Source: Cupriavidus nantongensis
GTDB lineage: Bacteria > Pseudomonadota > Gammaproteobacteria > Burkholderiales > Burkholderiaceae
Length of the DNA: 64,000 nucleotides
NCBI RefSeq assembly: GCF_001598055.1
Contig: NZ_CP014844.1
Location: 1,728,967 to 1,792,966, forward strand
Reading direction: 5' to 3'
Of the stretch, positions 23,126-32,825 are shown piece by piece; position 1 is the stretch's first letter; the number at the start of each line of letters is the position of its first letter. Both the position numbers and the translations under genes were made by a program. The notes beneath the pieces were generated by a model. That model had not been told where the DNA came from and made no database searches. It saw nothing but the letters and a program-made list of their open reading frames with translations.

Positions 23126-24021
23126 TGGCCAAGCCCAAGACACTCGATTGCTACAGCGACCAGTACACGCAGGACTGCGAACGTGTCCTCGTGACGCTGC
23201 TGCGTGGGCTTGGACCTTGGAAAGAGTCGGTCTATCTCGTCGGCGGTCTCACACCCCGGTATTTGGTGAGGGCGCGGCCACCCGTCGTACCGGCGCACGC
23301 CGGAACGCTGGATGTCGATATCGTGATCGACCTGCAGATCCTCGCCGACACTGAGGCGTATCACACGCTCGAAGACAACCTGAGGAAGATGGGCTTCGAG
23401 CGTGCCGAGAACGACAAGCGGCAGAAGCTCTCCTGGCGCTGGCAAACCCGCACCGAACACGGTGCCCTCATGGTGCTGGAACTCCTGGCGGATGCGCCGG
23501 AGATCGCTGGCGGCAAGGTGCAGCCGCTCCCAACCGATGGCACGATCTCGGCCCTCAACATTCCGCATTCGTCCATTGTCTTCGACCTGCATCAGATCAG
23601 CGAGATCGAGGCGGAACTGCTTGGGGGCGATGGCATTGCCGTCGAGAGGATCAAGCATGCCAACCTGGTCAGCTTCACTTGCCTGAAGGCATTTGCCTTC
23701 GACCAGCGCTTCGAGCGAAAGGACGCGCACGACCTGATTTACTGCATCGAGCATGCACCCGATGGAGGCGAGGCGGTCGCTGAGGCGTTCAGAAAGGAGC
23801 GTGAAGGGAAGCACGGCGAGGTGGTCAAGAGCGCACTTGCCATTCTGCGGTCCCGGTTTGCGCAGGTTGGCGGGACCGAGGGCTATCGCAAGGATGGGCC
23901 CGTCGCGGTGGCCAAGTTCGAGTTGGGCGAGAGCGACGAGCCGGGGCAGCGCGAGGCGCGAGCCTTGAGGCAGCGGCAAGCGAGCGATGTCATCGATCGG
24001 CTCCTCATCCGGATCGGCTAA
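23125..24021 (+). CDS. AbiEii/MenT-like nucleotidyltransferase toxin
   Basis: A 298-residue protein with the DNA-polymerase-beta-type nucleotidyltransferase signature: YLVGGLTPRYLV near residue 37 (GG core) and DVDIVIDL with the two metal-binding aspartates near residue 68. The remainder looks like AbiEii-type toxins (VERIKHANLVSFTCLKAFAF, then ERKDAHDLIYCI, which contains the KD-HDL block). In type IV systems such enzymes modify tRNA or similar substrates and stop growth. It is coupled by one-base overlaps to AbiEi upstream and to the ABC-3C effector downstream (TAATG). Confidence 0.8.
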   Translation: MAKPKTLDCYSDQYTQDCERVLVTLLRGLGPWKESVYLVGGLTPRYLVRARPPVVPAHAGTLDVDIVIDLQILADTEAYHTLEDNLRKMGFERAENDKRQKLSWRWQTRTEHGALMVLELLADAPEIAGGKVQPLPTDGTISALNIPHSSIVFDLHQISEIEAELLGGDGIAVERIKHANLVSFTCLKAFAFDQRFERKDAHDLIYCIEHAPDGGEAVAEAFRKEREGKHGEVVKSALAILRSRFAQVGGTEGYRKDGPVAVAKFELGESDEPGQREARALRQRQASDVIDRLLIRIG

Positions 24022-25307
24022 TGGGAGAGGGTGGCATGAATTTTCCGGCAGACATCAGAGGGTGCGCGCCGCGGGGTAGTGCAAGAAAGGGGCCGATGAC
24101 AGAGCACGGATCTTTGACCCATGCCGCCGAAGGCGCGGCGCTCGGCTTCTACTTTCAGTCGCTCCATGCGCTGCGTGGCATCCTGGAGCAGCCCCATGAC
24201 GACGCCGCCGTGTGCCTCGAGCGGCTCGACGACGTGGAATTCGTCTCGAACGGCGAGCCGCTTTTGGTGCAGCTCAAGCACTCGATGAGCGAGAAACCGG
24301 CTGCTGTGACGCTGGCCTCGCGTGCGCTCTGGCGCACGTTCAAGGCATGGATCGACGTGCTGCCGAAGGTGGTTCTGGAGGCAACGCGATTCCAGCTTGT
24401 TACGGTGGCATCTCTTGATGCCGAAGGCGTCCTGGGGAGTTTGCTCACGGAGTCCGCCGATCGCGAATCCCTGCATGTCAAACTGCTGCAGGAGGCGCGA
24501 AGGGTTGTGGACGCGCACGAGGCGGCTAAGCACGCTGGAACCCCACCCCATGCGGATAGAGTAGGAGGCTGCATGGCATTCCTCCAACTTGACGAAGACA
24601 CGAGGCGCTCCCTGCTGTCCAAAATCACCGTGCGGCCGGGCAGCAGCAATATCACGGCCATCAGTGGTGAAATTGCGGACTGCCTGGTGAATTTCCCGCC
24701 GCAACAGCGCCCTGTCCTCTGCACGCGCCTCATTGAGTGGTGGGACCTGCAGGTCATCTTCACCCTGTGCGGCAAACGGGAGCGTTTCATTACCAAGCTC
24801 GAGGTCCAACTGAAGATTGCCGAACTCGCCGGAGAAATTGAGCGCGACGAGCTACTGCCGGATTTCGAGACGGCTCTGTTGCCCACGGACCATGTTCCGG
24901 ATTCCATGCTCACGCGCCAGATCGAGCTGGTAGGTGGAACTCCCAGTGATGTGCGGCTAGCCGTTCGTGAAGAATGGCGGGCGCGCTCGCAGCGGCACAA
25001 GTGGATATCGGAGCGCCTTGACATGGCATCGCGCATCGTCAAGTACGACAGCTTGCTTCAGGAGAGGTGGCAGGATAAGCACGAGCGAATGTGCGAGGAG
25101 TGCGGCGAAGAGGAGGAAACTCACAAACGCCAGTGCGGGCACCAACTTCTGCGCTGGTCTTATGACCTCGCGCACACCGAGGTGCGACCCTTCGCCCCCA
25201 ACTGGAGTGCGACCTACTATGTGCGCGGCAGCTATCAGGTGTTGGCCATCGACTTGCTGGTCGGCTGGCATCCGGACTTCAGGAGGCTTCTGGGGTCCAA
25301 CTCATGA
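24021..25307 (+). CDS. ABC-three-component system effector, nuclease-like N-terminus
   Basis: A 428-residue protein. Near the N-terminus, HAAEGAALGFYFQSLHAL, then CLERLDDVEFV and LLVQLKHS follow the YQ / E-x2-DD / Q-x-K pattern of Cap4/DUF4297-type restriction-endonuclease-fold effectors. The rest is helical with a late Cys cluster (CEECGEEEETHKRQCGH) that may bind zinc. The TAATG overlap favours 24021 as start; 24036 and 24096 also have ribosome-binding-site-like sequence. Its neighbours are a middle component and a DUF3732 ATPase, the defining partners of ABC-3C systems. It presumably cuts nucleic acid when the ATPase senses invasion. Confidence 0.75.
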   Translation: MGEGGMNFPADIRGCAPRGSARKGPMTEHGSLTHAAEGAALGFYFQSLHALRGILEQPHDDAAVCLERLDDVEFVSNGEPLLVQLKHSMSEKPAAVTLASRALWRTFKAWIDVLPKVVLEATRFQLVTVASLDAEGVLGSLLTESADRESLHVKLLQEARRVVDAHEAAKHAGTPPHADRVGGCMAFLQLDEDTRRSLLSKITVRPGSSNITAISGEIADCLVNFPPQQRPVLCTRLIEWWDLQVIFTLCGKRERFITKLEVQLKIAELAGEIERDELLPDFETALLPTDHVPDSMLTRQIELVGGTPSDVRLAVREEWRARSQRHKWISERLDMASRIVKYDSLLQERWQDKHERMCEECGEEEETHKRQCGHQLLRWSYDLAHTEVRPFAPNWSATYYVRGSYQVLAIDLLVGWHPDFRRLLGSNS

Positions 25308-25780
25308 ACCGCGCGCACGACATCTATGCAGAGACAAACCCAGCGTACTGCGCTGCCGTGCTCGCTCAGTTCTGCGCGTCGCATAACGAGCACCGGGGGC
25401 GAGCCCCAGCGCTTGCTGTGGCCTATCTGGTGCTCCCCATCGTGCTGTCCGAGGATCTCGCCGAAACCTTCGACAAGTGTGTCAAGAGCACGGGTCTTCT
25501 CGTGTGGCTGGATCGTAGTCCGCGCATACGAGTTGGCTTGTCCGGGCGCGTGAACGCCACTTTGCCGGTGTCCACGGAGGCCATTCGCTTTGGGTGTATC
25601 GCCGGACTGCTGCGCTTGGAAGGCGAGGGGGCTATCGCCTCGTCGCACAGAAAACTGCCTGCGGCGGTTTCATCCGGTGTCGCTGGTCCGGCGCTGAAGC
25701 GAGCGCGGCTACTGGGTTCCTGGTTTGCCGAAGCCGGGTCTGCGCGCGCCGTGATGGAGGCTATGGGAGTATCAGTATGA
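25304..25780 (+). CDS. ABC-three-component system middle component
   Basis: A 158-residue protein, [20 protein letters not shown]. It has the small helical style of ABC-3C middle components: an N-terminal [12 protein letters not shown], then a stretch [20 protein letters not shown] that fits the conserved Y..LPl.l family pattern, and a C-terminal [17 protein letters not shown]. Starts and stops overlap by four bases on both sides (ATGA), so it is made with its partners in fixed proportion. Its role is probably to link effector and ATPase. Confidence 0.75.
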   Translation: MNRAHDIYAETNPAYCAAVLAQFCASHNEHRGRAPALAVAYLVLPIVLSEDLAETFDKCVKSTGLLVWLDRSPRIRVGLSGRVNATLPVSTEAIRFGCIAGLLRLEGEGAIASSHRKLPAAVSSGVAGPALKRARLLGSWFAEAGSARAVMEAMGVSV

Positions 25781-27810
25781 CGCGATGGAATATTGCACGT
25801 ATCTTCTACCTCGGGATCGAAGGAGCGTTCCGAGAGATCGAGTTGGACGCCGGCAAGGTCAATGTGATCGCGGGTGCGTCGGGCACAGGCAAGTCCGCCG
25901 TGATCAAGACGCTGGATTACTGCCTGGGCTCTTCGAGCTGCGAACTGCCGGTATACGTACGACGACACTGTGTCGCAGTGGGGGTCAAGTGGGTGCGCGG
26001 GGCTGACGAGCTGATCTCCTGCCGTCTCGTGCCGCCAGTTGGGCAGCGCAGCAGCGATCACATGTACGTGACGACGGGGCGCGGCTTGTCAGTCCCTCGC
26101 TTGGTGGAACAGTTCGAGGGTCGGACCAATGTGGAGGCGGCCAAGACCCGGCTGGAGGAGGCATTCGGGATCGGTGACGTTGGTCAGCCAGATTCAACGG
26201 TGCCGGGACGGGAATCGCGTGATCGCGCGACGGTACGCCACGTTACGCCGTATGTGTTTGTGACGAAGGAGGTCATCGACAGCGAGACGGTACTGCTTCA
26301 TGGGCTGGATGACAGGCGCAAGGCCGGCCACATCATCGCGACTCTACCGTATTTCCTTGGCGTGGTGACGGAGTCGACGGCCGCAGATGAGCGCCGGCTG
26401 AGGCAGGCGCGCAAGGCGTTAGACATTGAGGTCGCGCGAGAGAACGCGCGCAGGTCCAATGAGAGCTTGGTGAAGCAGCGCATGCGCATCCTGCTGACCG
26501 AGGCGAGCCAGATTGGATTGGCCGCTGCCCCATTCGAACAGGCCGACGAGTTCGAGTTGCTGGCGATGCTGCGAAGCGCGATGTCCTCAGATGCGAAGGC
26601 GATGCAGTATCCTAGCGAGGGGGAACTGGATGCGTTGCATGAACGCCGCCAGTCGGTGCTGTCAGAGCTGAACCAGACCAAGCGCAGGCACCGGGCGATG
26701 ATGACTGCGGCTCAGGAATCGCTTAGCTATCAGGATGCGGTGGCCAAGCAGCACGACAAGCTGCACATCGCAGAACACTTAAATCTGTTGGAGGTTCCCT
26801 CGACCTGTCCGATATGCCAGTCGGACACCACGGCTGGTGCGTCCGCGGCGTTGGCGCTCAAGCGTTCCCTGGAAACGATCCGCGCCGAGGCCAGCGAGGT
26901 CGGCCGTATCCGACCGCAACTCGACGCTTCGGTAAGTATGCTCGCGGAACGGATACAGACCCTGAGCTCCCAACTGCGGGAACTGGATGCGCGCATTGCT
27001 TCGGCCCTGAGTCAAATCCAGGAGGGCAGGCGCCTTACTGATCTGGCGCAGGCCCAGGCGTATTTCCGAGGCAAAGCTAGCTTCTTCCTGGAAACGCTAG
27101 ACGACCAGCTGCTGCGTCCTGGGAAGGACCTGAGTGCGTTGCGCGAGGAGATCGCGGAACTGGAAACACGCCTGGACAACGACAGCCGGCGCGTACGTCT
27201 CCAGCGCGCCGAAGCGGACGTGTCGCGATTCGCTTCCGAGGCTTTTGCGGATCTACCGAAAGTGGAGCCGTGTGTCGATGCGGAACTGCAGTTTTCCTCC
27301 AGGGTGCCACAAGTGAGCATCGTTGAGCCGGGACCCGGCGGCGCCATTCTGTCCATGGCTGATCTGGGCTCAGATCAGAACTGGCTGGCGGTCCATGTTG
27401 CATTGGCGTTCGGTTTTCAGCGCTTTTTCGAGAAAGAACAACGCCCCGTGCCGGGACTGCTCGTGCTGGACCAACTCAGCCGCCCGTACTTCCCGAACAA
27501 GGGCGAGGAAGAGAAGGCCGTCGTGGTCGGCAGCGTTGAAGACGATGATCCGGAGGCAGGTGCTGACCGTGCGGGGCGCGACGTGATTGCCATCAGCGAG
27601 GGGGACGAGGATTTCCAAGCCATGCGCCAGCACATCGACTTCCTGTTCAGTCAGGTCGAGGCGCGCAAGGGGCTGCAGGTGTTGCTGCTGGAGCATGCAT
27701 ACTTTAAAGACGATCCTCGCTACGTGGCGGCGACGAAGGCGCGCTGGACCCGTGCGTCCGGGGAGGCGTTGATTCCGAAACACTGGAAACGGCGACCGAA
27801 CTCTAGATGA
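25777..27810 (+). CDS. ABC-three-component system ATPase (DUF3732)
   Basis: A 677-residue SMC/Rad50-like ATPase. Walker A is GASGTGKS at residues 33-40. Coiled-coil arms flank a zinc-hook-like CPIC in the middle. The C-terminal half carries the DUF3732 signature [13 protein letters not shown] (Walker B region) and ends with the LLEHAYF...P block. The frame is open upstream to 25594, but ATGA coupling to the middle component fixes the start at 25777. It is the sensor/motor subunit of an ABC-3C conflict system. No frameshift is visible. Confidence 0.85.
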   Translation: MTRWNIARIFYLGIEGAFREIELDAGKVNVIAGASGTGKSAVIKTLDYCLGSSSCELPVYVRRHCVAVGVKWVRGADELISCRLVPPVGQRSSDHMYVTTGRGLSVPRLVEQFEGRTNVEAAKTRLEEAFGIGDVGQPDSTVPGRESRDRATVRHVTPYVFVTKEVIDSETVLLHGLDDRRKAGHIIATLPYFLGVVTESTAADERRLRQARKALDIEVARENARRSNESLVKQRMRILLTEASQIGLAAAPFEQADEFELLAMLRSAMSSDAKAMQYPSEGELDALHERRQSVLSELNQTKRRHRAMMTAAQESLSYQDAVAKQHDKLHIAEHLNLLEVPSTCPICQSDTTAGASAALALKRSLETIRAEASEVGRIRPQLDASVSMLAERIQTLSSQLRELDARIASALSQIQEGRRLTDLAQAQAYFRGKASFFLETLDDQLLRPGKDLSALREEIAELETRLDNDSRRVRLQRAEADVSRFASEAFADLPKVEPCVDAELQFSSRVPQVSIVEPGPGGAILSMADLGSDQNWLAVHVALAFGFQRFFEKEQRPVPGLLVLDQLSRPYFPNKGEEEKAVVVGSVEDDDPEAGADRAGRDVIAISEGDEDFQAMRQHIDFLFSQVEARKGLQVLLLEHAYFKDDPRYVAATKARWTRASGEALIPKHWKRRPNSR

Positions 27811-27927
27811 TGAAGCTCGCGGGAGTCGGCTGCCCAACTCTCCGAGGACGCCCTGTCCCCGGACCGAGACGCGCAGGTCATGGGCGGCGCGGCCTGTTGA
27901 TGTCGGAGTGGCGTAGGCCGAATGCTG

Positions 27928-29748
27928 TCACATCAGTTGCAAGTAGGGATTGTTGGGCGGAACGTCGCTGAATAGCCGCTCAGGGTCGGAGAGAAGATAG
28001 CCATGCAGCCTCCGCGACTTGCGCGGCCCCGTCACCTCGCAGGTCCAGATGTTCAGGCCGTTGGGCTGTTTTCGGTGTACTTGCAGGCGTTCGAAACGCT
28101 TCTGCACCCATTGCCAGTCGGCGAGTTCGGCTTCCTTGGCCTGTTTCGCCACCATGGGGTGCTCCTGCGCGTAGCGCTGGAACACGCCGGGGCTGACCAG
28201 ATAGGCGGTGTCGGCCACGGTGTGCACCAGGGCCTTGGCATCGTTGATGATGAGCTTGCGGGTGTGGATGCCGTGCCGCAGCCAGGCGATGAAATGCTCG
28301 CCGGAGGGCTCGATCGTGGACGGGACCATCACTTCCGAGGCGATCGACGGCACGTCGGCAGGTGCGGTCGCTGCTGCTAGGGGTGGCGGGGCGAGTGGCT
28401 CGGTACCGGCCGAGGTGTTGGGTGAGGGGGGCGCGAACGACATGGGCGGCTCATCGAGCATTTCCAGCAGGCCGGAAAACGGATCCGCCGGAACGATGTC
28501 AGGAGTGACGGTCACGGGAGCGGCATCGACTGCGGCGGCATCAGCGGTCACGGTGGTCGGCGTCGCCGGCGGTGGGCCGGCCTCGGGCGATGCCTCATCC
28601 TGTTCGATGCGCACCGTTCCCGCGAACGGCGCCGGCCGCTCGCCGGCATCCCAGATCAGCGCCGGCGCCAGCTTGAGGAAGGTGAAGCTGTGCGACCACC
28701 CAGCGTCGCTCGTGACGGTGGCCTTCCAGATGGCCTTGCCGTCCCCAGTCGGCTGCACGATGCCGTGATCCTGCAGCACGTTGAACACCGCCGTGTTGTT
28801 CGACGGGATGCCTTCGATGCCCTGCGACAGCAGGTGGGCGCGCAGCTTGTCGGAGACGGTCTTGCTGACCAGCCACAAGGCATCCTGGGTCAGCCAGCCA
28901 TCCGAGGCTTGCGGCTGGTTCAGCTTGAACTCCTCGCGCAGGAGGAAGCGCAGGCCGTCGAGGAGCTTGCGCTGCAGTGCATGCTTCGGGGCGGCCATCG
29001 CCTTCGCAGGGTCGCCGCCGAGTTCATGGGCGACCGATGCCTGGTCGGCCTGCACGACCAGTTCGCCGAGTGTGCCGGCGTGTTCGTACTGTCCGGCCAG
29101 TACGAACAGCAGTGCTGACCACAGATCGGGATAGAGGCTGAGCCAGTCGAAGATGTTCGGGTCGAGCACCCGGGCGTAGAGAAGCCCGGTCGCGGCGCCA
29201 TGCAGCCGATATTCGCGCTCCTGGCGGTAGCGGAAGCGGTACGGCCGCTGCAACGGGCCGTGCCAGGGGTGCCAGATCGTGCCGTCTGCGTACTCCACAT
29301 GCAGATCCACGGTAATCTTGCCGATGTCGTGTAGAAGAGCGGCGTAGGCGGTGCCGGCGGTCCAGGCTTCCGCCTGGGCGGCCTGGGCCTCCGGCGTGGT
29401 GCCGGCAGGCAGCAGGTGCGACTGCCGCAGCTTGAGCGCGTAGGCGACGATCTCCATACCGTGGTCCAGCATGCCGCCCGGATAGGCGTGGTGATGCGCT
29501 TCCGAGGCGGGAAACTGCTGGACCAGTTCGGCGTAGCGTTCCAGCGGTGCGAGGTAGAGCGTGGCGAACTGTCGCCGGGAGAGCGAGGTGCGCTGCCAGA
29601 TGTGCTCCAGCAGTTTCTGGCGCCGCGGCGTGGCCAGCAGTGCCGCCGCCGACTGCGGCCGCGTCAGCCCTTTGGACGCATCGGCAGGGCCGGACGACGA
29701 GGTACCAGTCGATGGTGGCGTCTTTTTGCGCTGGAACAGCGTGAGCAT
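27928..29748 (-). CDS. traI: MobH-family conjugative relaxase (TIGR03760)
   Basis: A 606-residue relaxase of the PFGI-1 class. The N-terminal TraI_2 domain carries the MobH HD-type signature: HHHAYPGGMLDHGMEIVAYA, then AALLHDIGKITVDLHVEY. A proline/alanine/threonine-rich linker follows, then a C-terminal DNA-binding-like domain (WQWVQKRFERLQVHRKQP, then NIWTCEVTGPRKSRRLHGYL). The start MLTLFQRKKTPP is taken at 29748; a longer frame has no support. It should nick oriT and lead the transferred strand through TraD. It lies between the int-side cargo and the PrlF-YhaV genes. Confidence 0.92.
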   Translation of the reverse strand: MLTLFQRKKTPPSTGTSSSGPADASKGLTRPQSAAALLATPRRQKLLEHIWQRTSLSRRQFATLYLAPLERYAELVQQFPASEAHHHAYPGGMLDHGMEIVAYALKLRQSHLLPAGTTPEAQAAQAEAWTAGTAYAALLHDIGKITVDLHVEYADGTIWHPWHGPLQRPYRFRYRQEREYRLHGAATGLLYARVLDPNIFDWLSLYPDLWSALLFVLAGQYEHAGTLGELVVQADQASVAHELGGDPAKAMAAPKHALQRKLLDGLRFLLREEFKLNQPQASDGWLTQDALWLVSKTVSDKLRAHLLSQGIEGIPSNNTAVFNVLQDHGIVQPTGDGKAIWKATVTSDAGWSHSFTFLKLAPALIWDAGERPAPFAGTVRIEQDEASPEAGPPPATPTTVTADAAAVDAAPVTVTPDIVPADPFSGLLEMLDEPPMSFAPPSPNTSAGTEPLAPPPLAAATAPADVPSIASEVMVPSTIEPSGEHFIAWLRHGIHTRKLIINDAKALVHTVADTAYLVSPGVFQRYAQEHPMVAKQAKEAELADWQWVQKRFERLQVHRKQPNGLNIWTCEVTGPRKSRRLHGYLLSDPERLFSDVPPNNPYLQLM

Positions 29749-30044
29749 GGTGGCGATCCCTGTGGTCGTGGCGGGAAGGAGGGTCTTTTGGCCTTTTGGC
29801 CTTTTCGGGTAGGGCCTTTCCCCTTGCTCCCCTTCCATTGCCCCTTCCCAGCCTTTCCACCCCTACCGGAACCGTTTGGGTATATGACAGCCACGCTCGT
29901 CCAACTACAGCCAATGCGGTGTTGGCCCTTTCCGGATTGAGGGCGGAAGGCTGGCTGTGCCGCGCCTACGATGAGATCTTTCTCACTGCAGGCCCGACAT
30001 CATGCTCGACGCGCTGAAACAGGATATGTCCGGACGTGCGCCGG
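29749..30044. other. Spacer upstream of traI, possible oriT neighbourhood
   Basis: About 300 bases between the traI start and the PrlF promoter. It contains a short tandem CCTTTTGG repeat (about 29787-29808) and pyrimidine-rich runs, but no gene. Relaxase genes often sit near oriT; no clear nic-flanking inverted repeat was found, so this is only a candidate place. Confidence 0.3.
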
Positions 30045-30073
30045 TTGACGTAGTAAGGAATTATCCTTACATT
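30045..30073 (+). promoter_or_regulatory. Promoter with internal operator for prlF-yhaV
   Basis: TTGACG (30045-30050), 17-base spacer, TACATT (30068-30073). The inverted repeat GTAAGGA / TCCTTAC (30053-30059 and 30064-30070) lies between and over the -35/-10 boxes. That is the expected place for autorepression by an AbrB-fold antitoxin. Confidence 0.75.
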
Positions 30074-30106
30074 GAAGGTGTCGCTACTGAGAGCAGGAGT
30101 TTGGCC

Positions 30107-30424
30107 ATGTCCAGCATCCACGAACTCGCCACACTTACGTCAAAGGGACAGATCACCCTACCCAAGTCGATCCGGCAGGCGCTGGGCGTCGATACCGGCG
30201 GCAAGGTGGCATTCGAGCTGCGCGGCGGCGAAGTCGTCGTCACGCGCGCCGAGTTCGAACACGAAGATCCGGCGATCGGTGCATTCCTGGGGCTGCTGGA
30301 AGCCGACATCCGCGCCGGAAGGCACCTGCAGTCCTTGCCGGACGATCTCGTCCGCGCGATGTTGGCGAATGCCGGCCACGCCGTGAACCTCGATGAAGAG
30401 ATCGATGGGGAAGTGGCGCTCTGA
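30107..30424 (+). CDS. prlF: PrlF-type AbrB-fold antitoxin
   Basis: A 105-residue protein. The N-terminal swapped-hairpin AbrB domain reads LATLTSKGQITLPKSIRQAL, then GVDTGGKVAFELRGGEVVVT. The acidic C-terminus (EDPAIGAFLGLLEADI) should bind YhaV. The start at 30107 follows GCAGGAG; the open frame further upstream passes through the promoter and is not used. Its TGA overlaps the toxin ATG by one base. It represses its own operator at 30053-30070 by family precedent. Confidence 0.9.
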   Translation: MSSIHELATLTSKGQITLPKSIRQALGVDTGGKVAFELRGGEVVVTRAEFEHEDPAIGAFLGLLEADIRAGRHLQSLPDDLVRAMLANAGHAVNLDEEIDGEVAL

Positions 30425-30882
30425 TGGAGTGTCACGGCTGGACGCTGCTGTTCCACGAGGGTGTGGTCGAGCAGTTGCGCAAACTGCACGCGGCGGCGCA
30501 GCGGGCGGAGCGGAATGACCCACGGGGGTTCGCAGGCAACGCCAACGTCAAGTTGTTCCGCGCGCTGAGCCAGTTGATCATGGACGGTGTGCCGAGCGAT
30601 CCGGCACGCGACGAGTTCCGTCAGGGCAACACCCTGGGACCTGCGTACCGGCATTGGCGACGTGCGAAGATCGGACGGCGGTTCCGCCTGTTCTTCCGCT
30701 ATGACTCCAAGGCGAAGGTGATCGTCTACGCCTGGGTCAACGACGAGCAGACCCTGCGGTCGGCGGGCAGCAAGTCCGATCCGTATGCGGTCTTCGAGAA
30801 GATGCTGGGGCGGGGCAATCCGCCCGACGATTGGAACGCGTTGATGGCAGCCAGCCAGCAGGATTGGAGCAAAACGGAATAA
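30424..30882 (+). CDS. yhaV: YhaV-type RNase toxin
   Basis: A 152-residue toxin of the YhaV/RelE-like superfamily. Recognisable blocks are WTLLFHEGVVEQLRKLHAA, then GPAYRHWRRAKIGRRFRLFF, and VIVYAWVNDEQTLR. Arginine-rich catalytic surface and length agree with YhaV (about 154 residues). It is translationally coupled to PrlF. As ICE cargo between traI and the DUF3742 gene it probably stabilises the element by killing or arresting cells that lose it. Confidence 0.92.
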   Translation: MECHGWTLLFHEGVVEQLRKLHAAAQRAERNDPRGFAGNANVKLFRALSQLIMDGVPSDPARDEFRQGNTLGPAYRHWRRAKIGRRFRLFFRYDSKAKVIVYAWVNDEQTLRSAGSKSDPYAVFEKMLGRGNPPDDWNALMAASQQDWSKTE

Positions 30883-30911
30883 CTGGATCACGCATGTAGC
30901 AGGTGAGGCCC

Positions 30912-31280
30912 ATGACCACGAAAACCCGTCCAGGTAATGCAGAGCGCCTCGGCCGCTGGCTGGGCGGGTTGTGGCGTGGGTTCATGCGTCAAGAACGAGG
31001 TGTGTCCGGTTGGCTGATTGCGCGAGGCATGCCAGCAGGTAGCGCCACGGCGCTGCTGTGGATCGTCAAGCTGGCCGTGCTTGGAGCACTGCTGTACGCC
31101 GCGTTCTGGATCGCGCTGCTGCTGGTGTTTGTCGTAGCTGCCGCTTGGACGGCTGGGCAAACCTCCACAGATCGCGAGGACGAGCATTCGTTCACGACGC
31201 TGGAGACACTCAGGAAGAAACCTGGGTATGACCCGAACCTCTACAACGACACATCGCACGAGATGTACGAGGAGGATTAA
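30912..31280 (+). CDS. DUF3742 family membrane protein
   Basis: A 122-residue protein, MTTKTRPGNAERLGRWLGGL. It carries a hydrophobic hairpin of two close membrane segments (ALLWIVKLAVLGALLYAAF and WIALLLVFVVAAAW) and an acidic soluble tail with DPNLYNDTSHEMYEED, typical of DUF3742 from PFGI-1-class ICEs. A GTG nine bases upstream is an alternative start. It is convergent with the TraG-like gene. Backbone gene; role unknown, probably part of or next to the transfer apparatus. Confidence 0.85.
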   Translation: MTTKTRPGNAERLGRWLGGLWRGFMRQERGVSGWLIARGMPAGSATALLWIVKLAVLGALLYAAFWIALLLVFVVAAAWTAGQTSTDREDEHSFTTLETLRKKPGYDPNLYNDTSHEMYEED

Positions 31281-31294
31281 GGCCCAGGGCCTCC

Positions 31295-32812
31295 CTACTT
31301 CAGTTTGCTCGAGACTGCTCCAGCGCCTTTTCCGCCGGCGTTGCTTGCTCCTTTGGTGGCTTCCGAGAAGCTGTTTGCGATGGTTCCTGCGCGGATTCCA
31401 GCCCATGTAAGGGCTCCAATCCAGAACGCTGGCAGCACGATAAACATCGCCGCCATCACGAAGTTGAGCAGCATGTCCCCGAAGGCGTTGTCGAGCCCGA
31501 TCAGCGGATCGAAGTTGGCGTGCGGCCGGTTCCAGCCGAAGCCCGAGCCATAGAGCGCATCGAGGATCGTCGAGTCGATCCAGCGCGCGAGTTGGAACCA
31601 GAAGTCCACGAAGAACAGCGCAAACTGCACCACGCTCACGGTGACCACGGTCTTGAGGTCGTAGGTGCCGATCAGCAGCACCATCGGGATGCAGATCACC
31701 AACGCCATCTTGAGCAGGGCCAGCACCATGGGCAGGGCCTGGCGCACCACGTCCATCGCCGGGAAGTAGCCCAGGGACCCGATGGTCAAGCCGACGTCGC
31801 CGGCGGCGCGGGTGACGACGTTGGACACGGTCATGTCGACCTGCCCGCCGTAGTCCGAATAGATCGCGCCACGGTTGAGCTTTTGCTGGCGCGGCGATGC
31901 GATCGCGCGGATCACCGAGTCGCCCACCTCGGCCTGGCTCAGGAAACCCGCCCAGCCCGCCAGCCGCGTCAGCAAGCCGGGATCGACCTGGGCGAGCAGC
32001 CGCGCCCGCAGGCCGTGGCCGCCATCGGACCACCACTGCTCGCAAGTCGGATAGCCGCCTCCGCTGGGCACCTCGGCCAGCCCGGCATCACGGGCGCTGT
32101 CGTAGGGCCAGGCGTCGCGTGGCGTCCTGGAGCGGTAGCTGTCGTAGAAGCCCGGGGTGCCGACGAAGTAGTTCGAGCCGATCCAGGTCACGTCGTGCAT
32201 CTGCTCTTCGTTCAGGTTCGGCCGGGTCATGAACAGCCTGGCGCGCGCCGGCCCGTAGCAGTCGCGGGTGAAGTCGCTCACCTCCTGGGCCAGCACCGGG
32301 TCGTCGATGCGGGTGGCGTCGATGTCCATGCGGATCTGCCGCAGGTCCGTGCCGCACGGGATCGCCGTCACCGAGGCACCGGTGACGGCGCGCGAGATCG
32401 CGTGCATCGCGAACCACCACACCGGTACCTTGGCCGACTGGTCGTTGATCGTGCTGAAGGACTGAGACCAGCCCGTGTCGGTCGGCTCCGGTACATTCAC
32501 CTGGCACTGCGCCGAGCGCGAGCGGTCGTAACGGATCGTGTTGAAATCGACGTCAATGAACGGAATGCCGGCGAACATGATGACCGCGATGGCGACGAAC
32601 ACGCGGTTCTCGATGCGGGCAGAGGACAGGACGCCCTTGTTGCCTTCGTCCGCGCCTTCCGCGCGAGCCCTCAGCCACTCCTGGATCACGATGGCGAGGA
32701 ACGGGATGGCGAACACGCCGCTGGCGACCAGCACCGCCCAGATGCCGTTGTGGACGATCCACGAGACCAGCGTCAGGTAGTACTCGAGGTAATCGGTCGT
32801 AAGGAGCGTCAT
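31295..32812 (-). CDS. Conjugal transfer protein, TraG N-terminal family
   Basis: A 505-residue inner-membrane protein. Hydrophobic segments lie at the N-terminus (IWAVLVASGVFAIPFLAIVI and VFVAIAVIMFAGIPF), then a periplasmic domain with CGTDLRQIRMDIDATRIDD and a cysteine pair, and a C-terminal cluster of four spans (LALLKMALVICIPMVLLIG and onward) ending in a Gly/Ala/Ser-rich tail. It corresponds to the TraG_N gene at the end of the ICE transfer operon and probably stabilises mating pairs. It is the last gene of the minus-strand transfer block. Confidence 0.88.
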   Translation of the reverse strand: MTLLTTDYLEYYLTLVSWIVHNGIWAVLVASGVFAIPFLAIVIQEWLRARAEGADEGNKGVLSSARIENRVFVAIAVIMFAGIPFIDVDFNTIRYDRSRSAQCQVNVPEPTDTGWSQSFSTINDQSAKVPVWWFAMHAISRAVTGASVTAIPCGTDLRQIRMDIDATRIDDPVLAQEVSDFTRDCYGPARARLFMTRPNLNEEQMHDVTWIGSNYFVGTPGFYDSYRSRTPRDAWPYDSARDAGLAEVPSGGGYPTCEQWWSDGGHGLRARLLAQVDPGLLTRLAGWAGFLSQAEVGDSVIRAIASPRQQKLNRGAIYSDYGGQVDMTVSNVVTRAAGDVGLTIGSLGYFPAMDVVRQALPMVLALLKMALVICIPMVLLIGTYDLKTVVTVSVVQFALFFVDFWFQLARWIDSTILDALYGSGFGWNRPHANFDPLIGLDNAFGDMLLNFVMAAMFIVLPAFWIGALTWAGIRAGTIANSFSEATKGASNAGGKGAGAVSSKLK

Positions 32813-32825
32813 CGCGAACCCCGCA

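Noticed and set aside
29749..30044. Definite oriT
   Set aside because: The place next to traI is suggestive but no convincing nic-flanking inverted repeat was found.
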